The notes: a model not told the origin generated them from the letters alone. A stretch of DNA of 64,000 nt from Suilimivivens sp964393865 (GCA_964393865.1 CAYMUW010000011.1:1-64000), one strand, 5' to 3'. Positions 52,169 through 59,812 are shown, counted from the first letter of the stretch. Numbers and translations: made by a program.

Positions 52169-52499
52169 AAAGGAAATATAGTGGGGATTTCATGCAAAGT
52201 ATGCATGGACATGTCTGTTAGGGTCCAGTGTGTTATTGTTTTGGTGTTTTGAAATTGCGGAGAAAATTCAGTGTGGAATAAAGCTGAATAGTGCAATAAT
52301 ACTGGCAATATTCAGTTTGATAATATGCAGCCCAATAGATTCTGAAAACCGAAGACTTCAAAAAGAAGAAAAAAGACGGTATAAAAGAACTGCCGGATTA
52401 ATTGCAGTTATATTTTTGGGTTTATATATTTTTTATGCCTATATCCTATATAAAATAAAAAGAGTGAAGAATATATGTTTCAAATTCCGTTTTATATAA
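52169..52499 (+). pseudogene. agrB-like relic (peptide-processing membrane protease)
   Basis: The AgrB family motif RKYSGGFHA can be read only if one G is restored in the run of four G at 52183-52186. From there the frame is open: FHAKYAWTC keeps the catalytic His and Cys seven residues apart, as in AgrB. Hydrophobic helices and CSPIDSENRRLQKEEKRRY follow. The first roughly 70 residues are absent, with stop codons directly upstream. So the gene has both a 5' truncation and a frameshift. No agrD-like peptide is seen. Its end overlaps the next gene by 25 bases. Confidence 0.75.
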
Positions 52500-53599
52500 C
52501 AGAAAAATTTGAGATAACACTATCATATATGATTTCTATAAATGATGGTGTAAATTCTGTTCTATTTGCTAGTGATAATCAAAAGGAAATAATGGCTGTA
52601 AAGCAATATTTTGAACCTATATGGCGGTGTGAATATGGAGCAAGATATTCTTCCTTATATATATGTGAAATAAGAAGTATGTATTTGGAAGATTATTCTA
52701 AGTTGTTTTCTTTAATCCCATTTAAATATGTAAAAAATATTTTTTATGATTTGCAGGATGGATATATGTATGAGAATGAGGAATATTATGTATGTAGTAG
52801 AGTTGATAAAAATGGGATAACAATATTTAGAAAACTGGATAAAAAAATATTATTTTTGCGGTCTGATGTAAAAGTACAAAATGTACATATCAGTCAATTA
52901 ATTAAAGAGCCTCTAAATTGTGAGCAAAAGATCAAGGGGCATGTACTTTTGCATTGTTCTGCATGTGTATTTCAGAATCAAGCATATGTGTTTCCGGCTC
53001 AAAAGAGCGCTGGAAAGTCAACTTTGTTAATGGGAATGCTGGCCTGTAATAGTGATTACCTGGCTAATGACTCACTATTTGCATTTGTAAAAGAGGGAAA
53101 AATTTTTTTGAGAAAAAATCCACATGCGATTAGATTAGGAAAAGAAACAATAGAAAATAATTATTTTCTTAAAAGTTTTTTTGATAAGCCAACCAATTGT
53201 AAAATGAGCAAAATGCTTTATTCAAATATTATTTTAAACGGAAAGGTCCAATTTGTACCAGAGGCAATAGAAAAAATTTTTGTGAACAGTAAAATATATC
53301 AAGATGAAATTGAATTGAAATATATAGTATTTCCCGACATGAAAATTGAAACTATAGGTGAAGTGATTAAGCAAATTAGCACTAAAGATGCAAAGAATAG
53401 GCTAAATGATAATTTAAAAAACAATGATCATAGAATCTGCTGGCTACCTTTTTATAATGAAAAGCAACTGATTGAAGCAGAGTTAAAAGGAGGTGCAGAA
53501 ATATTAGAGGTTTTATCTGGTGAAAATTTTTTATTACAGTATTCGGGAAATGCAATTGCAGCAGCAAAAATAATTATAAAAAGGACTAAGGAAAAATGA
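52475..53599 (+). CDS. HPr-kinase-like P-loop protein in an Agr-derived locus
   Basis: This 374-residue protein is encoded by strikingly AT-rich DNA. An N-terminal half of unknown fold is followed by an HprK/PEPCK-like core with LLHCSACVFQNQAYVF leading into the P-loop AQKSAGKSTLL (about 175-185). DYLANDSLFAF sits where HprK has its second metal/phosphate motif. Related HprK-like proteins occur in peptide-modification clusters. The ATG overlaps the end of the agrB relic, suggesting former coupling. Function, and whether the peptide is a substrate, are inference. It is followed by a truncated gene whose ATG overlaps its stop. Confidence 0.6.
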   Translation: MFQIPFYITEKFEITLSYMISINDGVNSVLFASDNQKEIMAVKQYFEPIWRCEYGARYSSLYICEIRSMYLEDYSKLFSLIPFKYVKNIFYDLQDGYMYENEEYYVCSRVDKNGITIFRKLDKKILFLRSDVKVQNVHISQLIKEPLNCEQKIKGHVLLHCSACVFQNQAYVFPAQKSAGKSTLLMGMLACNSDYLANDSLFAFVKEGKIFLRKNPHAIRLGKETIENNYFLKSFFDKPTNCKMSKMLYSNIILNGKVQFVPEAIEKIFVNSKIYQDEIELKYIVFPDMKIETIGEVIKQISTKDAKNRLNDNLKNNDHRICWLPFYNEKQLIEAELKGGAEILEVLSGENFLLQYSGNAIAAAKIIIKRTKEK

Positions 53600-53679
53600 T
53601 AGATTATGATGAAATGTTAAATAAAATAGAAGAAAGAGATGCTCAAGTAGTAATATCAAGCCGTTTTACCCAGTTGTAA
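53596..53679 (+). pseudogene. Truncated small gene following the HprK-like gene
   Basis: ATGA overlap with the preceding stop starts a 27-codon frame encoding MIDYDEMLNKIEERDAQVVI and a few more residues. From about 53660 the DNA is IS66 tnpA sequence, so the tail of the frame is foreign and the original gene continued elsewhere. Base composition up to that point matches the AT-rich neighbour. The original product cannot be identified. Confidence 0.5.
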
Positions 53680-53795
53680 AAAGTACCGGGATTGATGTCA
53701 TGTTCCGTACGCCATTGATAATCACTGGGACCGTTGCTGCGGCATTCCATAATAAGCCGGTACTGCTTTTCGGCAGTGCGTCGTTGAGTATTCAT
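53643..53795 (-). mobile_element. IS66 family element relic: N-terminus of accessory protein TnpA
   Basis: A minus-strand frame of 50 codons from the ATG at 53795 encodes NTQRRTAEKQYRLIMECRS, then SDYQWRTEHDINPGTFYNWV. This is the helix-turn-helix N-terminus of the IS66 TnpA (orf1) protein. The frame leaves the family after VKRL at about 53660. TnpB and the transposase are absent, so only one end of the element remains. It interrupts the small gene after the HprK-like gene. Confidence 0.75.
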
Positions 53796-53814
53796 ACAAA
53801 TATCTCCATAATTA

Positions 53815-53873
53815 TAGTAAAACGCTTGCAGGCTAACAGTATCTAGTGTCTGTACTGTAGTAAAATGCTTGCA
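53815..53873 (+). repeat. Pair of near-identical 16-base direct repeats beside the IS66 relic
   Basis: TAGTAAAACGCTTGCA (53815-53830) and TAGTAAAATGCTTGCA (53858-53873) differ at one base and lie 43 bases apart start to start. Their reverse complement (GCAAGCGTTTTA) resembles the GTAAGCG-type ends of IS66 elements. One copy may be the element end. Confidence 0.5.
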
Positions 53874-53955
53874 TCTATCATCCTTAATTATGGCAGTTTT
53901 TCAGAGTGATTTAAATCCACCCTGATACTAGGTGCTTACGATTGAATTTGATAGT

Positions 53956-53993
53956 ATACCACTTGCTAAAACAAATAGCAGGTGGTATTCTTT
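53956..53993 (+). terminator. Terminator-like hairpin before malQ
   Basis: ATACCACTTGCTA (53956-53968) pairs with TAGCAGGTGGTAT (53976-53988), with one G-T pair and a seven-base loop, followed by TCTTT. It would stop read-through from the island into malQ, or act as an attenuator if malQ's promoter lies upstream. I see no clear malQ promoter. Confidence 0.65.
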
Positions 53994-54038
53994 AACCGTA
54001 GTTTGGAAACATGATCGAAACAATTTTAGGAGACACTT

Positions 54039-55517
54039 ATGAGAGCAAGCGGAATCTTATTGCCAATATCCAGTATTCCATCAGCATATGGGATTGGAGC
54101 TTTTTCAAAGGAAGCCTATGAGTTTGTGGATTTTCTGAAGGAAGCAGGGCAGACCTACTGGCAGATACTGCCCCTTGGCCCTACGGGATATGGCGATTCG
54201 CCCTATCAGTCCTTTTCAACCTTTGCAGGGAATCCCTACTATATTGATCTGGAGGAGCTGATCGGTGCAGGGTACCTTACCAAAGCACAGTGTGAGAAGT
54301 GCGACTGGGGCGAAAATGAAGAATACGTAGACTATGAGAAGATATACAAGTCCCGTTTCAAGGTACTCCGAGTGGCATTTGAGAACAGCCAAATAGAAAA
54401 GAACGGGGATTTTCAGAGCTTTGCGGAGGAAAACAGCTATTGGCTGGAGGATTATGCGCTCTATATGGCGGTGAAGGATTCGCTGGGAGGCATAAGCTGG
54501 TCCCAGTGGGATGAGGATATTCGTCTGCGTAAGGAGAAAGCGCTTATTTCCTATAGAAAGCAGTTGAAGAATGAAATTCTTTTTTATAAATTTCAGCAGT
54601 ATTTGTTTGTGAAGCAGTGGGAGAAGCTGAAGAAGTATGCCAATGACAACGGAATAAAGATTATTGGTGATATTCCTATTTATGTGGCCTTTGACAGCGC
54701 TGATGCATGGGCTAATCCTGAGCTTTTCCAGTTTGATGAAAAGGGGTTGCCTACCGGCGTGGCAGGCTGCCCGCCCGATGCCTTTTCGGCAACCGGACAG
54801 CTTTGGGGAAATCCGCTTTACCGCTGGGATTATCATAAGCAGACAGGTTATGCATGGTGGATTAAGAGAATTGCCTATTGCTATAAGCTTTATGATATGG
54901 TAAGAATCGATCATTTCAGGGGCTTTGACGAATACTATAATATTCCCTATGGCGATAAGACAGCGGAGTTTGGCAAGTGGGAAAAGGGACCGGGCTATGA
55001 TCTGTTTAAGACATTAAAGGAAGAACTGGGAAATCTGCCGGTGATTGCGGAGGATCTGGGATTTTTGACTCCTTCGGTCATTAAACTGGTAAAAAGAACA
55101 GGATATCCGGGAATGAAGATTCTCCAGTTTGCCTTTGACTCAAGGGAGGAAAGTGACTATCTTCCTCACAATTATACGTCTAATTCCGTTGTTTACACGG
55201 GAACTCACGATAATGACACGACTGTCAGTTGGTATCATACCATGAACAGAAGGGATCGCGGCTTTGCGAAAAGATACCTGAATATTAAGGGAAGTAAGGA
55301 AGTAGAGTGGGAATTTATTCGTGCGGCGCTTGCCAGTGTTTCCGATACGGCAATTATTCCCATGCAGGATTATCTAGGGCTTGGAGGAGAAGCAAGAATT
55401 AATTTGCCCTCCACGCTGGGAGATAACTGGAAATGGAGAATGATAAAGGGGCAGGCTGCTCCTGAGCTGGCGGAAAAAATTTTTAAGTTTTGTAAGCTTT
55501 ACGGAAGAGTACAGTAA
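54039..55517 (+). CDS. malQ: 4-alpha-glucanotransferase (amylomaltase)
   Basis: This 492-residue GH77 enzyme moves alpha-1,4-glucan segments in maltodextrin or glycogen metabolism. It has RASGILLPISSIPSAYGIG at the start, GDIPIYVAFDSADAWANPELF (split), the catalytic Asp in VRIDHFRGFDEYY, the acid Glu in PVIAEDLGFLTPSV and the transition-state Asp in TGTHDNDT. Length is normal. TTTTAGGAG precedes the ATG. It is followed by a terminator; no other glycogen gene is adjacent. Confidence 0.96.
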   Translation: MRASGILLPISSIPSAYGIGAFSKEAYEFVDFLKEAGQTYWQILPLGPTGYGDSPYQSFSTFAGNPYYIDLEELIGAGYLTKAQCEKCDWGENEEYVDYEKIYKSRFKVLRVAFENSQIEKNGDFQSFAEENSYWLEDYALYMAVKDSLGGISWSQWDEDIRLRKEKALISYRKQLKNEILFYKFQQYLFVKQWEKLKKYANDNGIKIIGDIPIYVAFDSADAWANPELFQFDEKGLPTGVAGCPPDAFSATGQLWGNPLYRWDYHKQTGYAWWIKRIAYCYKLYDMVRIDHFRGFDEYYNIPYGDKTAEFGKWEKGPGYDLFKTLKEELGNLPVIAEDLGFLTPSVIKLVKRTGYPGMKILQFAFDSREESDYLPHNYTSNSVVYTGTHDNDTTVSWYHTMNRRDRGFAKRYLNIKGSKEVEWEFIRAALASVSDTAIIPMQDYLGLGGEARINLPSTLGDNWKWRMIKGQAAPELAEKIFKFCKLYGRVQ

Positions 55518-55523
55518 ATAATG

Positions 55524-55571
55524 AAAAGGAGCATCCTTTCGGTCTTTTATGGCTTTTGGGATGCCCTTTTT
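55524..55571. terminator. Terminator between malQ and the CYTH gene
   Basis: AAAAGG and GCATCC (55524-55536, one bulged A) pair with GGATGC and CCTTTT (55559-55570), followed by T. The loop is 22 bases. The A-rich left side suits termination of the convergent CYTH gene too. Confidence 0.65.
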
Positions 55572-55581
55572 GCGTGACACT

Positions 55582-56088
55582 TTAATTGTGATAGGAATTA
55601 AAAATACCCTTTGAAAGGTTGGAATTGTGATAGTTCGGATCGCTGGTGACATCCTTGCCGAGCCATGAGGGAGGGAGGAAGGCATTCGCCGTCTCCTCAT
55701 CAGGAAATTCCACCTCTGCAATGATAAGCGGAGCAAGAGGCGGCTCAAAGATATCCAATTCGATTTTTAAATCCATAGATTTCCCGGGAATTTCGTAGCC
55801 GTCTGTAAAGGCTGGTTCCTCAATAGGAATCAGATAGCGTTTTTTAGAAATGACAATACCGTCAGCTTTATCTAACAGGTGATAATACGCCTGCTCATTT
55901 AAGGGGAGATTATACTCTTCTCTTGCCATAAGTCCTTTTCCCTTATAGGTTAAATAGTAGTCGTTATCCTGACGGCGGATGCGGAGTACCGGATCGGTAT
56001 TCAGGTATGCCTGCTGAATAACACAATGCCGGAAGGAAGAAAGATCGGCGGGAAGCCGGTTGATTAAAAATTTACGTTCTATTTCCAT
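55582..56088 (-). CDS. CYTH domain (triphosphate tunnel) protein
   Basis: This 168-residue protein starts MEIERKFLI, the ExExK signature of CYTH/TTM enzymes. It has VLRIRRQDNDYYLTYKGKG (split), supplying basic tunnel residues, and LKIELDIFEPP and IIAEVEFPDEE, supplying metal-binding glutamates. Bacterial members hydrolyse inorganic triphosphate or act as class IV adenylate cyclases; which applies here is not clear. AAAAGGA precedes the ATG. Confidence 0.9.
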   Translation of the reverse strand: MEIERKFLINRLPADLSSFRHCVIQQAYLNTDPVLRIRRQDNDYYLTYKGKGLMAREEYNLPLNEQAYYHLLDKADGIVISKKRYLIPIEEPAFTDGYEIPGKSMDLKIELDIFEPPLAPLIIAEVEFPDEETANAFLPPSWLGKDVTSDPNYHNSNLSKGIFNSYHN

Positions 56089-56150
56089 AAAAATATCCTT
56101 TTCGCAATTGTAAAATCAGTTTTTATGATTCTCAGATTAATATTATTTTA

Positions 56151-56180
56151 ATTATACCATAAAATGTTTTATATCCTTAA
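56151..56180 (-). promoter_or_regulatory. Putative promoter of the CYTH gene
   Basis: Minus strand TTAAGG (56175-56180), 18 bases, TATAAT (56151-56156), about 60 bases before the start codon at 56088. The surrounding gap is AT-rich. Confidence 0.4.
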
Positions 56181-56192
56181 GAAATATTTTAT

Positions 56193-56221
56193 TTGGAAAT
56201 TACTAATGACAATGGTAAAAT
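56193..56221 (+). promoter_or_regulatory. Promoter of the DJ-1-CBS-greA unit
   Basis: TTGGAA (56193-56198) and TAAAAT (56216-56221) are 17 bases apart, 70 bases before the DJ-1 gene. Confidence 0.55.
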
Positions 56222-56290
56222 GGTAACAGAAGTAATTAAGCAGGATAAGGGGCGGGCTGACACAAGGTTCAATCCGGAAAGAGGTTTAGC

Positions 56291-56842
56291 ATGAGCAAAG
56301 TTTGTGTTTTTTTTGGAACAGGATTTGAAGAAATTGAAGCGTTGACCGTAGTGGACATTTTACGCAGACAGGGAATTGAGACGGATATGGTATCTGTTAT
56401 GGACAACAGAACCGTTATGGGCTCCCATCAAATTCCCATAGTTACCGACAAGCTGATCGGGGAAGTGGATTTTAATGCTGTGGATATGCTGGTGCTTCCG
56501 GGCGGACTTGCCGGAACGAAGAATCTGGAAGCCTGTGACAGGCTGATGGAGCAGGTGGATGCTTTTGCGGAGGCAGGAAAGGCAGTATGTGCCATCTGTG
56601 CGGCTCCTTCTATTTTGGGGCACAGAGGGCATCTTAAAGGGAAAAGAGCAATCGCATACCCCGGCTTTGAAGAGCAGCTTACAGGGGCAGAGGTTGTATA
56701 TGAACCGGCCGTAAGGGACGGAAATATTATTACCGGTCGTGGAATGGGATGTTCCATTGCGTTTGCGCTTAAGATTGTAGAATATCTGGCGGACGGGGAA
56801 GCAGCACAGGCTATGGCAGATAAAATTGTTTATGGAGTATAA
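56291..56842 (+). CDS. DJ-1/PfpI family protein
   Basis: This 183-residue protein is of the DJ-1/ThiJ superfamily. It has CVFFGTGFEEIEALTVVDIL (split), the conserved Glu in GFEEIEA and the reactive Cys in CAICAAPSILG, with AYPGFEEQL typical of the DJ-1 subgroup (YajL-like). Members protect against carbonyl damage or act as chaperones; the exact activity is unknown. AAAGAGG precedes the ATG. It starts a probable three-gene unit with the CBS protein and greA. Confidence 0.9.
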   Translation: MSKVCVFFGTGFEEIEALTVVDILRRQGIETDMVSVMDNRTVMGSHQIPIVTDKLIGEVDFNAVDMLVLPGGLAGTKNLEACDRLMEQVDAFAEAGKAVCAICAAPSILGHRGHLKGKRAIAYPGFEEQLTGAEVVYEPAVRDGNIITGRGMGCSIAFALKIVEYLADGEAAQAMADKIVYGV

Positions 56843-56867
56843 TACATAGTATTAGGAAAGGTTACTA

Positions 56868-57290
56868 ATGAATATTTTATTTTTTTTGACGCCGAAAAGC
56901 GAAGTGGCATATTTGTATGACACAGATTCTTTGAGGCAGGCACTTGAAAAAATGGAAAACCACAGGTATTCGGCAATTCCTATTATTTCCAAGGGGAACG
57001 GAAGATACATCGGTACGCTGACAGAGGGAGATTTGCTCTGGAGCATTAAGGACAGCATGGATTTATCCCTCCGTGAAGCGGAAAATATTTCTATTATGGA
57101 GGTAAAGCGTAACAGGGATAATGAGCCGGTAAATGTGGATGTTGATATGGAGGATTTGATTAACAAATTCATGAATCAGAATTTTGTTCCGGTCATTGAC
57201 GGCAGTCAGCACTTCATTGGCATCATTAAGCGTAAGGATATCATTCAGTATTTGAGCACCAAACTTGCGGCTGCCAAACGAAATCAGTAA
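56868..57290 (+). CDS. Stand-alone CBS-pair protein
   Basis: This 140-residue protein consists of two CBS motifs: HRYSAIPIISKGNGRYIGTLTEGDL and FVPVIDGSQHFIGIIKRKDII (each split across the family core). CBS pairs bind adenine nucleotides, or c-di-AMP in some Firmicutes. There is no attached enzyme domain. AAAGG precedes the ATG, 25 bases after the DJ-1 gene. It could be a nucleotide sensor acting on a partner that is not encoded nearby. Confidence 0.85.
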   Translation: MNILFFLTPKSEVAYLYDTDSLRQALEKMENHRYSAIPIISKGNGRYIGTLTEGDLLWSIKDSMDLSLREAENISIMEVKRNRDNEPVNVDVDMEDLINKFMNQNFVPVIDGSQHFIGIIKRKDIIQYLSTKLAAAKRNQ

Positions 57291-57308
57291 AAGAAGAGAG
57301 CGGTTAAA

Positions 57309-57812
57309 ATGTATAATCAATTGACACAAAAAGACATAGAGGCTATGGAGGCCGAAATAGAAGAAAGAAAGCTGGTCATTCGGCCTAAGCTGCTGGAGGC
57401 TGTCAAGGAAGCCAGAGCGCACGGTGATCTCAGCGAAAATTTTGAGTATACGGCTGCAAAAAGAGAAAAAAATAAAAATGAAAGCCGGATTCGTTTTCTT
57501 GAAAGGATGATTAAGACGGCAGAGATCATACCGGATGATTCCAAAGAGGATGAAATCGGTATGAACAACACCGTGGAGGTTGAATTTGAGGAGGACGGAG
57601 CAATCGAGAAGTATAAGATTGTGACCACTATGCGGGGCAATTCCCTGGAAGGCCTGGTCAGTATAGAGTCACCGATCGGCAAGGCTTTAATAGGACATAG
57701 GGCAGGAGACCGGGTTTATGTAAAGGTGAATGAGGAATATGGCTATTATCTGATCGTCAAATCCATTGAAAACACTGTGGATGACGGCAGTGACAAAATC
57801 CGAAGCTTCTGA
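57309..57812 (+). CDS. greA: Transcription elongation factor GreA-type
   Basis: This 167-residue protein has an N-terminal coiled coil with the tip motif ARAHGDLSENFEYTAAKREK (split), which holds the acidic residues that stimulate RNA polymerase transcript cleavage. The C-terminal FKBP-like domain includes SPIGKALIGHRAGDRVYV (split). Length fits the GreA/GreB family; GreA is the likely form in Firmicutes. GAGAGCGG precedes the ATG, 18 bases after the CBS gene. Confidence 0.9.
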   Translation: MYNQLTQKDIEAMEAEIEERKLVIRPKLLEAVKEARAHGDLSENFEYTAAKREKNKNESRIRFLERMIKTAEIIPDDSKEDEIGMNNTVEVEFEEDGAIEKYKIVTTMRGNSLEGLVSIESPIGKALIGHRAGDRVYVKVNEEYGYYLIVKSIENTVDDGSDKIRSF

Positions 57813-57898
57813 CAAAAATGTTATTATTTAATTTATCTTATAATAAAGAAAAAAATATTTTTATGTTTCTACTTTTATCCCGCTGGCAGAACTTACCA

Positions 57899-57927
57899 TA
57901 ATATTTTCAGAAACACCGCTAATACTA
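57899..57927 (+). promoter_or_regulatory. Possible sigma-G promoter of the SASP gene
   Basis: TAATA (57899-57903), 17 bases, AATACTA (57921-57927): one mismatch in each box against GHATR and CATWHTA. It would give an mRNA leader of about 115 bases containing the hairpin at 57964-58011. CATAATA at 57897-57903 is an alternative -10 with a poor -35. Confidence 0.35.
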
Positions 57928-57963
57928 TGAACAAGATAAGTGATACGAAAACGTTTTGAATGA

Positions 57964-58011
57964 AGTCTTCTTCAGGATAAGCGGTCGGATCAGCTTATCT
58001 TGGAAAAGACT
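57964..58011 (+). other. Long imperfect hairpin in the SASP gene leader
   Basis: AGTCTT (57964-57969) pairs with AAGACT (58006-58011), and GATAAGC (57976-57982) with GCTTATC (57993-57999), with partial pairing between. The loop is 10 bases and there is no T-run. It lies 40 bases before the ssp start and may stabilise or control the spore mRNA. Confidence 0.45.
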
Positions 58012-58050
58012 GAAACATTTGGTCAAAAAAATTAACGGAGGTGAATGAAG

Positions 58051-58251
58051 ATGGCAAGCAGCAGATCTAATAGAGTAGAAGTTCCTGAAGCTAAGGCTGC
58101 TATGGATCGTTTCAAAACAGAAGTTGCTTCTGAGCTTGGTGTTAGCTTAAAAGAAGGTTATAACGGCGATTTGACATCCAAGGAAGCCGGTTCTATCGGT
58201 GGCGAGATGGTTCGTAGAATGATCAAGAAGCAAGAAGAACAGATGAAATAA
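58051..58251 (+). CDS. Alpha/beta-type small acid-soluble spore protein
   Basis: This 66-residue DNA-binding protein protects spore DNA. It has the germination-protease cleavage region FKTEVASELGV, the second conserved block GDLTSKEAGSIGGEMVRRM (split) and a charged tail. GGAGG lies nine bases before the ATG at 58051, and only three before the in-frame ATG at 58045. Single gene with its own terminator. It is direct evidence that the organism forms spores. Confidence 0.96.
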   Translation: MASSRSNRVEVPEAKAAMDRFKTEVASELGVSLKEGYNGDLTSKEAGSIGGEMVRRMIKKQEEQMK

Positions 58252-58294
58252 CCAACGGCTTTTTGCTTAAATTAAAAAACGAAGTCTAAAACAA

Positions 58295-58329
58295 ATGGTC
58301 CGTCTGCATGGTGCAGACGGATCATTTTT
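58295..58329 (+). terminator. Strong terminator of the SASP gene
   Basis: ATGGTCCGTCTGC (58295-58307) pairs with GCAGACGGATCAT (58313-58325), with one G-T pair and a five-base loop, ending in TTTTT. Confidence 0.9.
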
Positions 58330-58350
58330 AGTCTTATCAAACCGGCTGCT

Positions 58351-58920
58351 TTATTCTCTGCCGGATTTTATATATTTTTTAAGCGGTATCCATATAATGT
58401 AAGCAAGTGCACTTCCGATCAAAGCAGTAATCAGCTGTGTAATGGAAAAGGTGGTTCTGGCTGTGGCAAGTACCATAGGAAGGGCCTCCGGCTTGGGAAG
58501 CTTGGCGGCAACATTGTCACCGAACAGAGGCAGGATAATCAAAACCACTACAACTCCCATGAAAATGGCTTTCAGCACGGAGCCTGCAATCAAACCGGCA
58601 GGAAGCCGCCAGCTGAAGGCTGTCTTTTCCTGAAAATACCATACGCATACGGCAAGAATGGCATTTCCGGCCATAACCACGAAAAACATTAGCGGAATGG
58701 CTGCCATAATAGGCGACCCGGTGAAGAAAAAAGCGGTAATAGGAGCAATGATACTGATGATAAGTCCGCTCCACAGTCCCACTGCCAAAACGGCAAGAAT
58801 GATGGTAATGTTGACGATAGGTCCCGTAATATATACGGAAAGATTTTTGAAATACTGGCTTGCAATGCAGACAGCAAGTAAAAGAGCTGTCTGAACCAAC
58901 TGCTTGGTTGTAAGTTTCAT
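58351..58920 (-). CDS. ECF transporter S component, substrate unknown
   Basis: This 189-residue membrane protein has about six helices and is of the ECF S-component type: LVQTALLLAVCIASQYFK, the GPIVNITIILAVLAVGLWSG segment (split) and APITAFFFTGSP. The size and short polar loops fit vitamin-binding S proteins, but no riboswitch or pathway gene shows the substrate. TAAGGAGG precedes the ATG. It follows the TM1266-type regulator by 26 bases on the minus strand. Confidence 0.75.
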   Translation of the reverse strand: MKLTTKQLVQTALLLAVCIASQYFKNLSVYITGPIVNITIILAVLAVGLWSGLIISIIAPITAFFFTGSPIMAAIPLMFFVVMAGNAILAVCVWYFQEKTAFSWRLPAGLIAGSVLKAIFMGVVVVLIILPLFGDNVAAKLPKPEALPMVLATARTTFSITQLITALIGSALAYIIWIPLKKYIKSGRE

Positions 58921-58946
58921 AAAGCATCCTCCTTATGCAGTGAAAA

Positions 58947-59192
58947 TTATAATTTTGCCTGCATTGCTTTGGCGTTAATACCTTTGATTCTGCCAAGCTT
59001 TCCGGAGAGAGCGCTGATTGTATCAGGGGAAGCGCTTATGATTATGGAGATGATATTCAGGGACTTTTCTTGGTAGGGAATACCGATTCTTCCTATAATA
59101 CAGTCTGCGTATTCATGCAGCAGCTCATTGACCTTGGGTGCGGCCTCTATGTCCTGAATAAAAATGCCGATGACGGCTACCTTTTCTTCCAT
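58947..59192 (-). CDS. TM1266-type iron-only hydrogenase system regulator
   Basis: This 81-residue ACT-like protein has KVAVIGIFIQDIEAA, an acidic/hydrophobic pattern through CIIGRIGIPY and LNIISIIISASPDTIS. The family (putative iron-only hydrogenase system regulator, TM1266) usually lies near HydE/F/G maturation genes, absent here. The start at 59192 follows AAAGGAG; the longer frame from 59273 overlaps the promoter leader. It is co-directional with the ECF S gene. Confidence 0.8.
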   Translation of the reverse strand: MEEKVAVIGIFIQDIEAAPKVNELLHEYADCIIGRIGIPYQEKSLNIISIIISASPDTISALSGKLGRIKGINAKAMQAKL

Positions 59193-59293
59193 AATGGATT
59201 CATACTCCTTTCTTCGCAAATAGAAAAATCTCTTTAGCTTAGAACATAAATATCGCTGTAAGGACAGAAACACTCTCGTTGCAGGTTAAAACC

Positions 59294-59322
59294 AGTATAG
59301 ACGATTCCGCACAAAAAGACAA
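59294..59322 (-). promoter_or_regulatory. Promoter of the TM1266-ECF S unit
   Basis: Minus strand TTGTCT (59317-59322), 17 bases, TATACT (59294-59299), about 100 bases before the regulator's start. Confidence 0.6.
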
Positions 59323-59701
59323 GTTTACCGCCAATATAATATTTTTTTATCAGACTTGCATTACAATAAACATAAGAATGTATTGTCTTAGAGCGTATCT
59401 GCCTTTGTTTTTTTGGCGGAGATTCTTAAACGCGCCGGAGAAGCCGTAAAGCTGGCTCAAAATACAATCCTTGCGGCTTCAGTGATGATCGCCTTTGTGC
59501 AGAGTATCATATCATTATTTTCATTTGAAAGTATAGACAGTGCAGGCTATCTGATTGTACCGGTTTTGCTTTCCATAGTATATGGAATGATGGGGTTTTA
59601 GTTTTGCAGTCGGTTTCGACCGGTTTAAAATTACGGATGATAGAGTATTCCGAGCCTTCCGAGCCTTCCGGCAAAAAAATCTAGTAATTTCTCTTTGGAT
59701 G
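59323..59701. other. Gap without a convincing gene (possible decayed membrane-protein fragment)
   Basis: A plus-strand frame at 59413-59601 could encode 62 hydrophobic residues (LKRAGEAVKLAQNTIL, then two helices), but it starts with TTG without a ribosome site and stops before any recognisable domain. It may be a gene remnant. Two tandem CCGAGCCTT copies (59650-59667) follow. I see no RNA gene. Confidence 0.3.
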
Positions 59702-59710
59702 TGCTATAAT
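59702..59710 (+). promoter_or_regulatory. Extended -10 promoter of tig
   Basis: TGCTATAAT is an extended -10 with a perfect TATAAT at 59705-59710; the -35 (TAGTAA, 59682-59687, 17 bases away) is weak. The leader to the tig start is about 95 bases. Confidence 0.5.
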
Positions 59711-59812
59711 CGTTTAATGACTGTGGGTATGTTTAAAATTTGCTGAAGCGGATTGCTTTGAAGCAATGAAGAGATAGAAAGAACACAGGATATATAAGGA
59801 GGATGTACTGAA

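Noticed and set aside
59650..59667. Two tandem CCGAGCCTT copies
   Set aside because: Only two units and no gene or symmetry around them; most likely chance or slippage.
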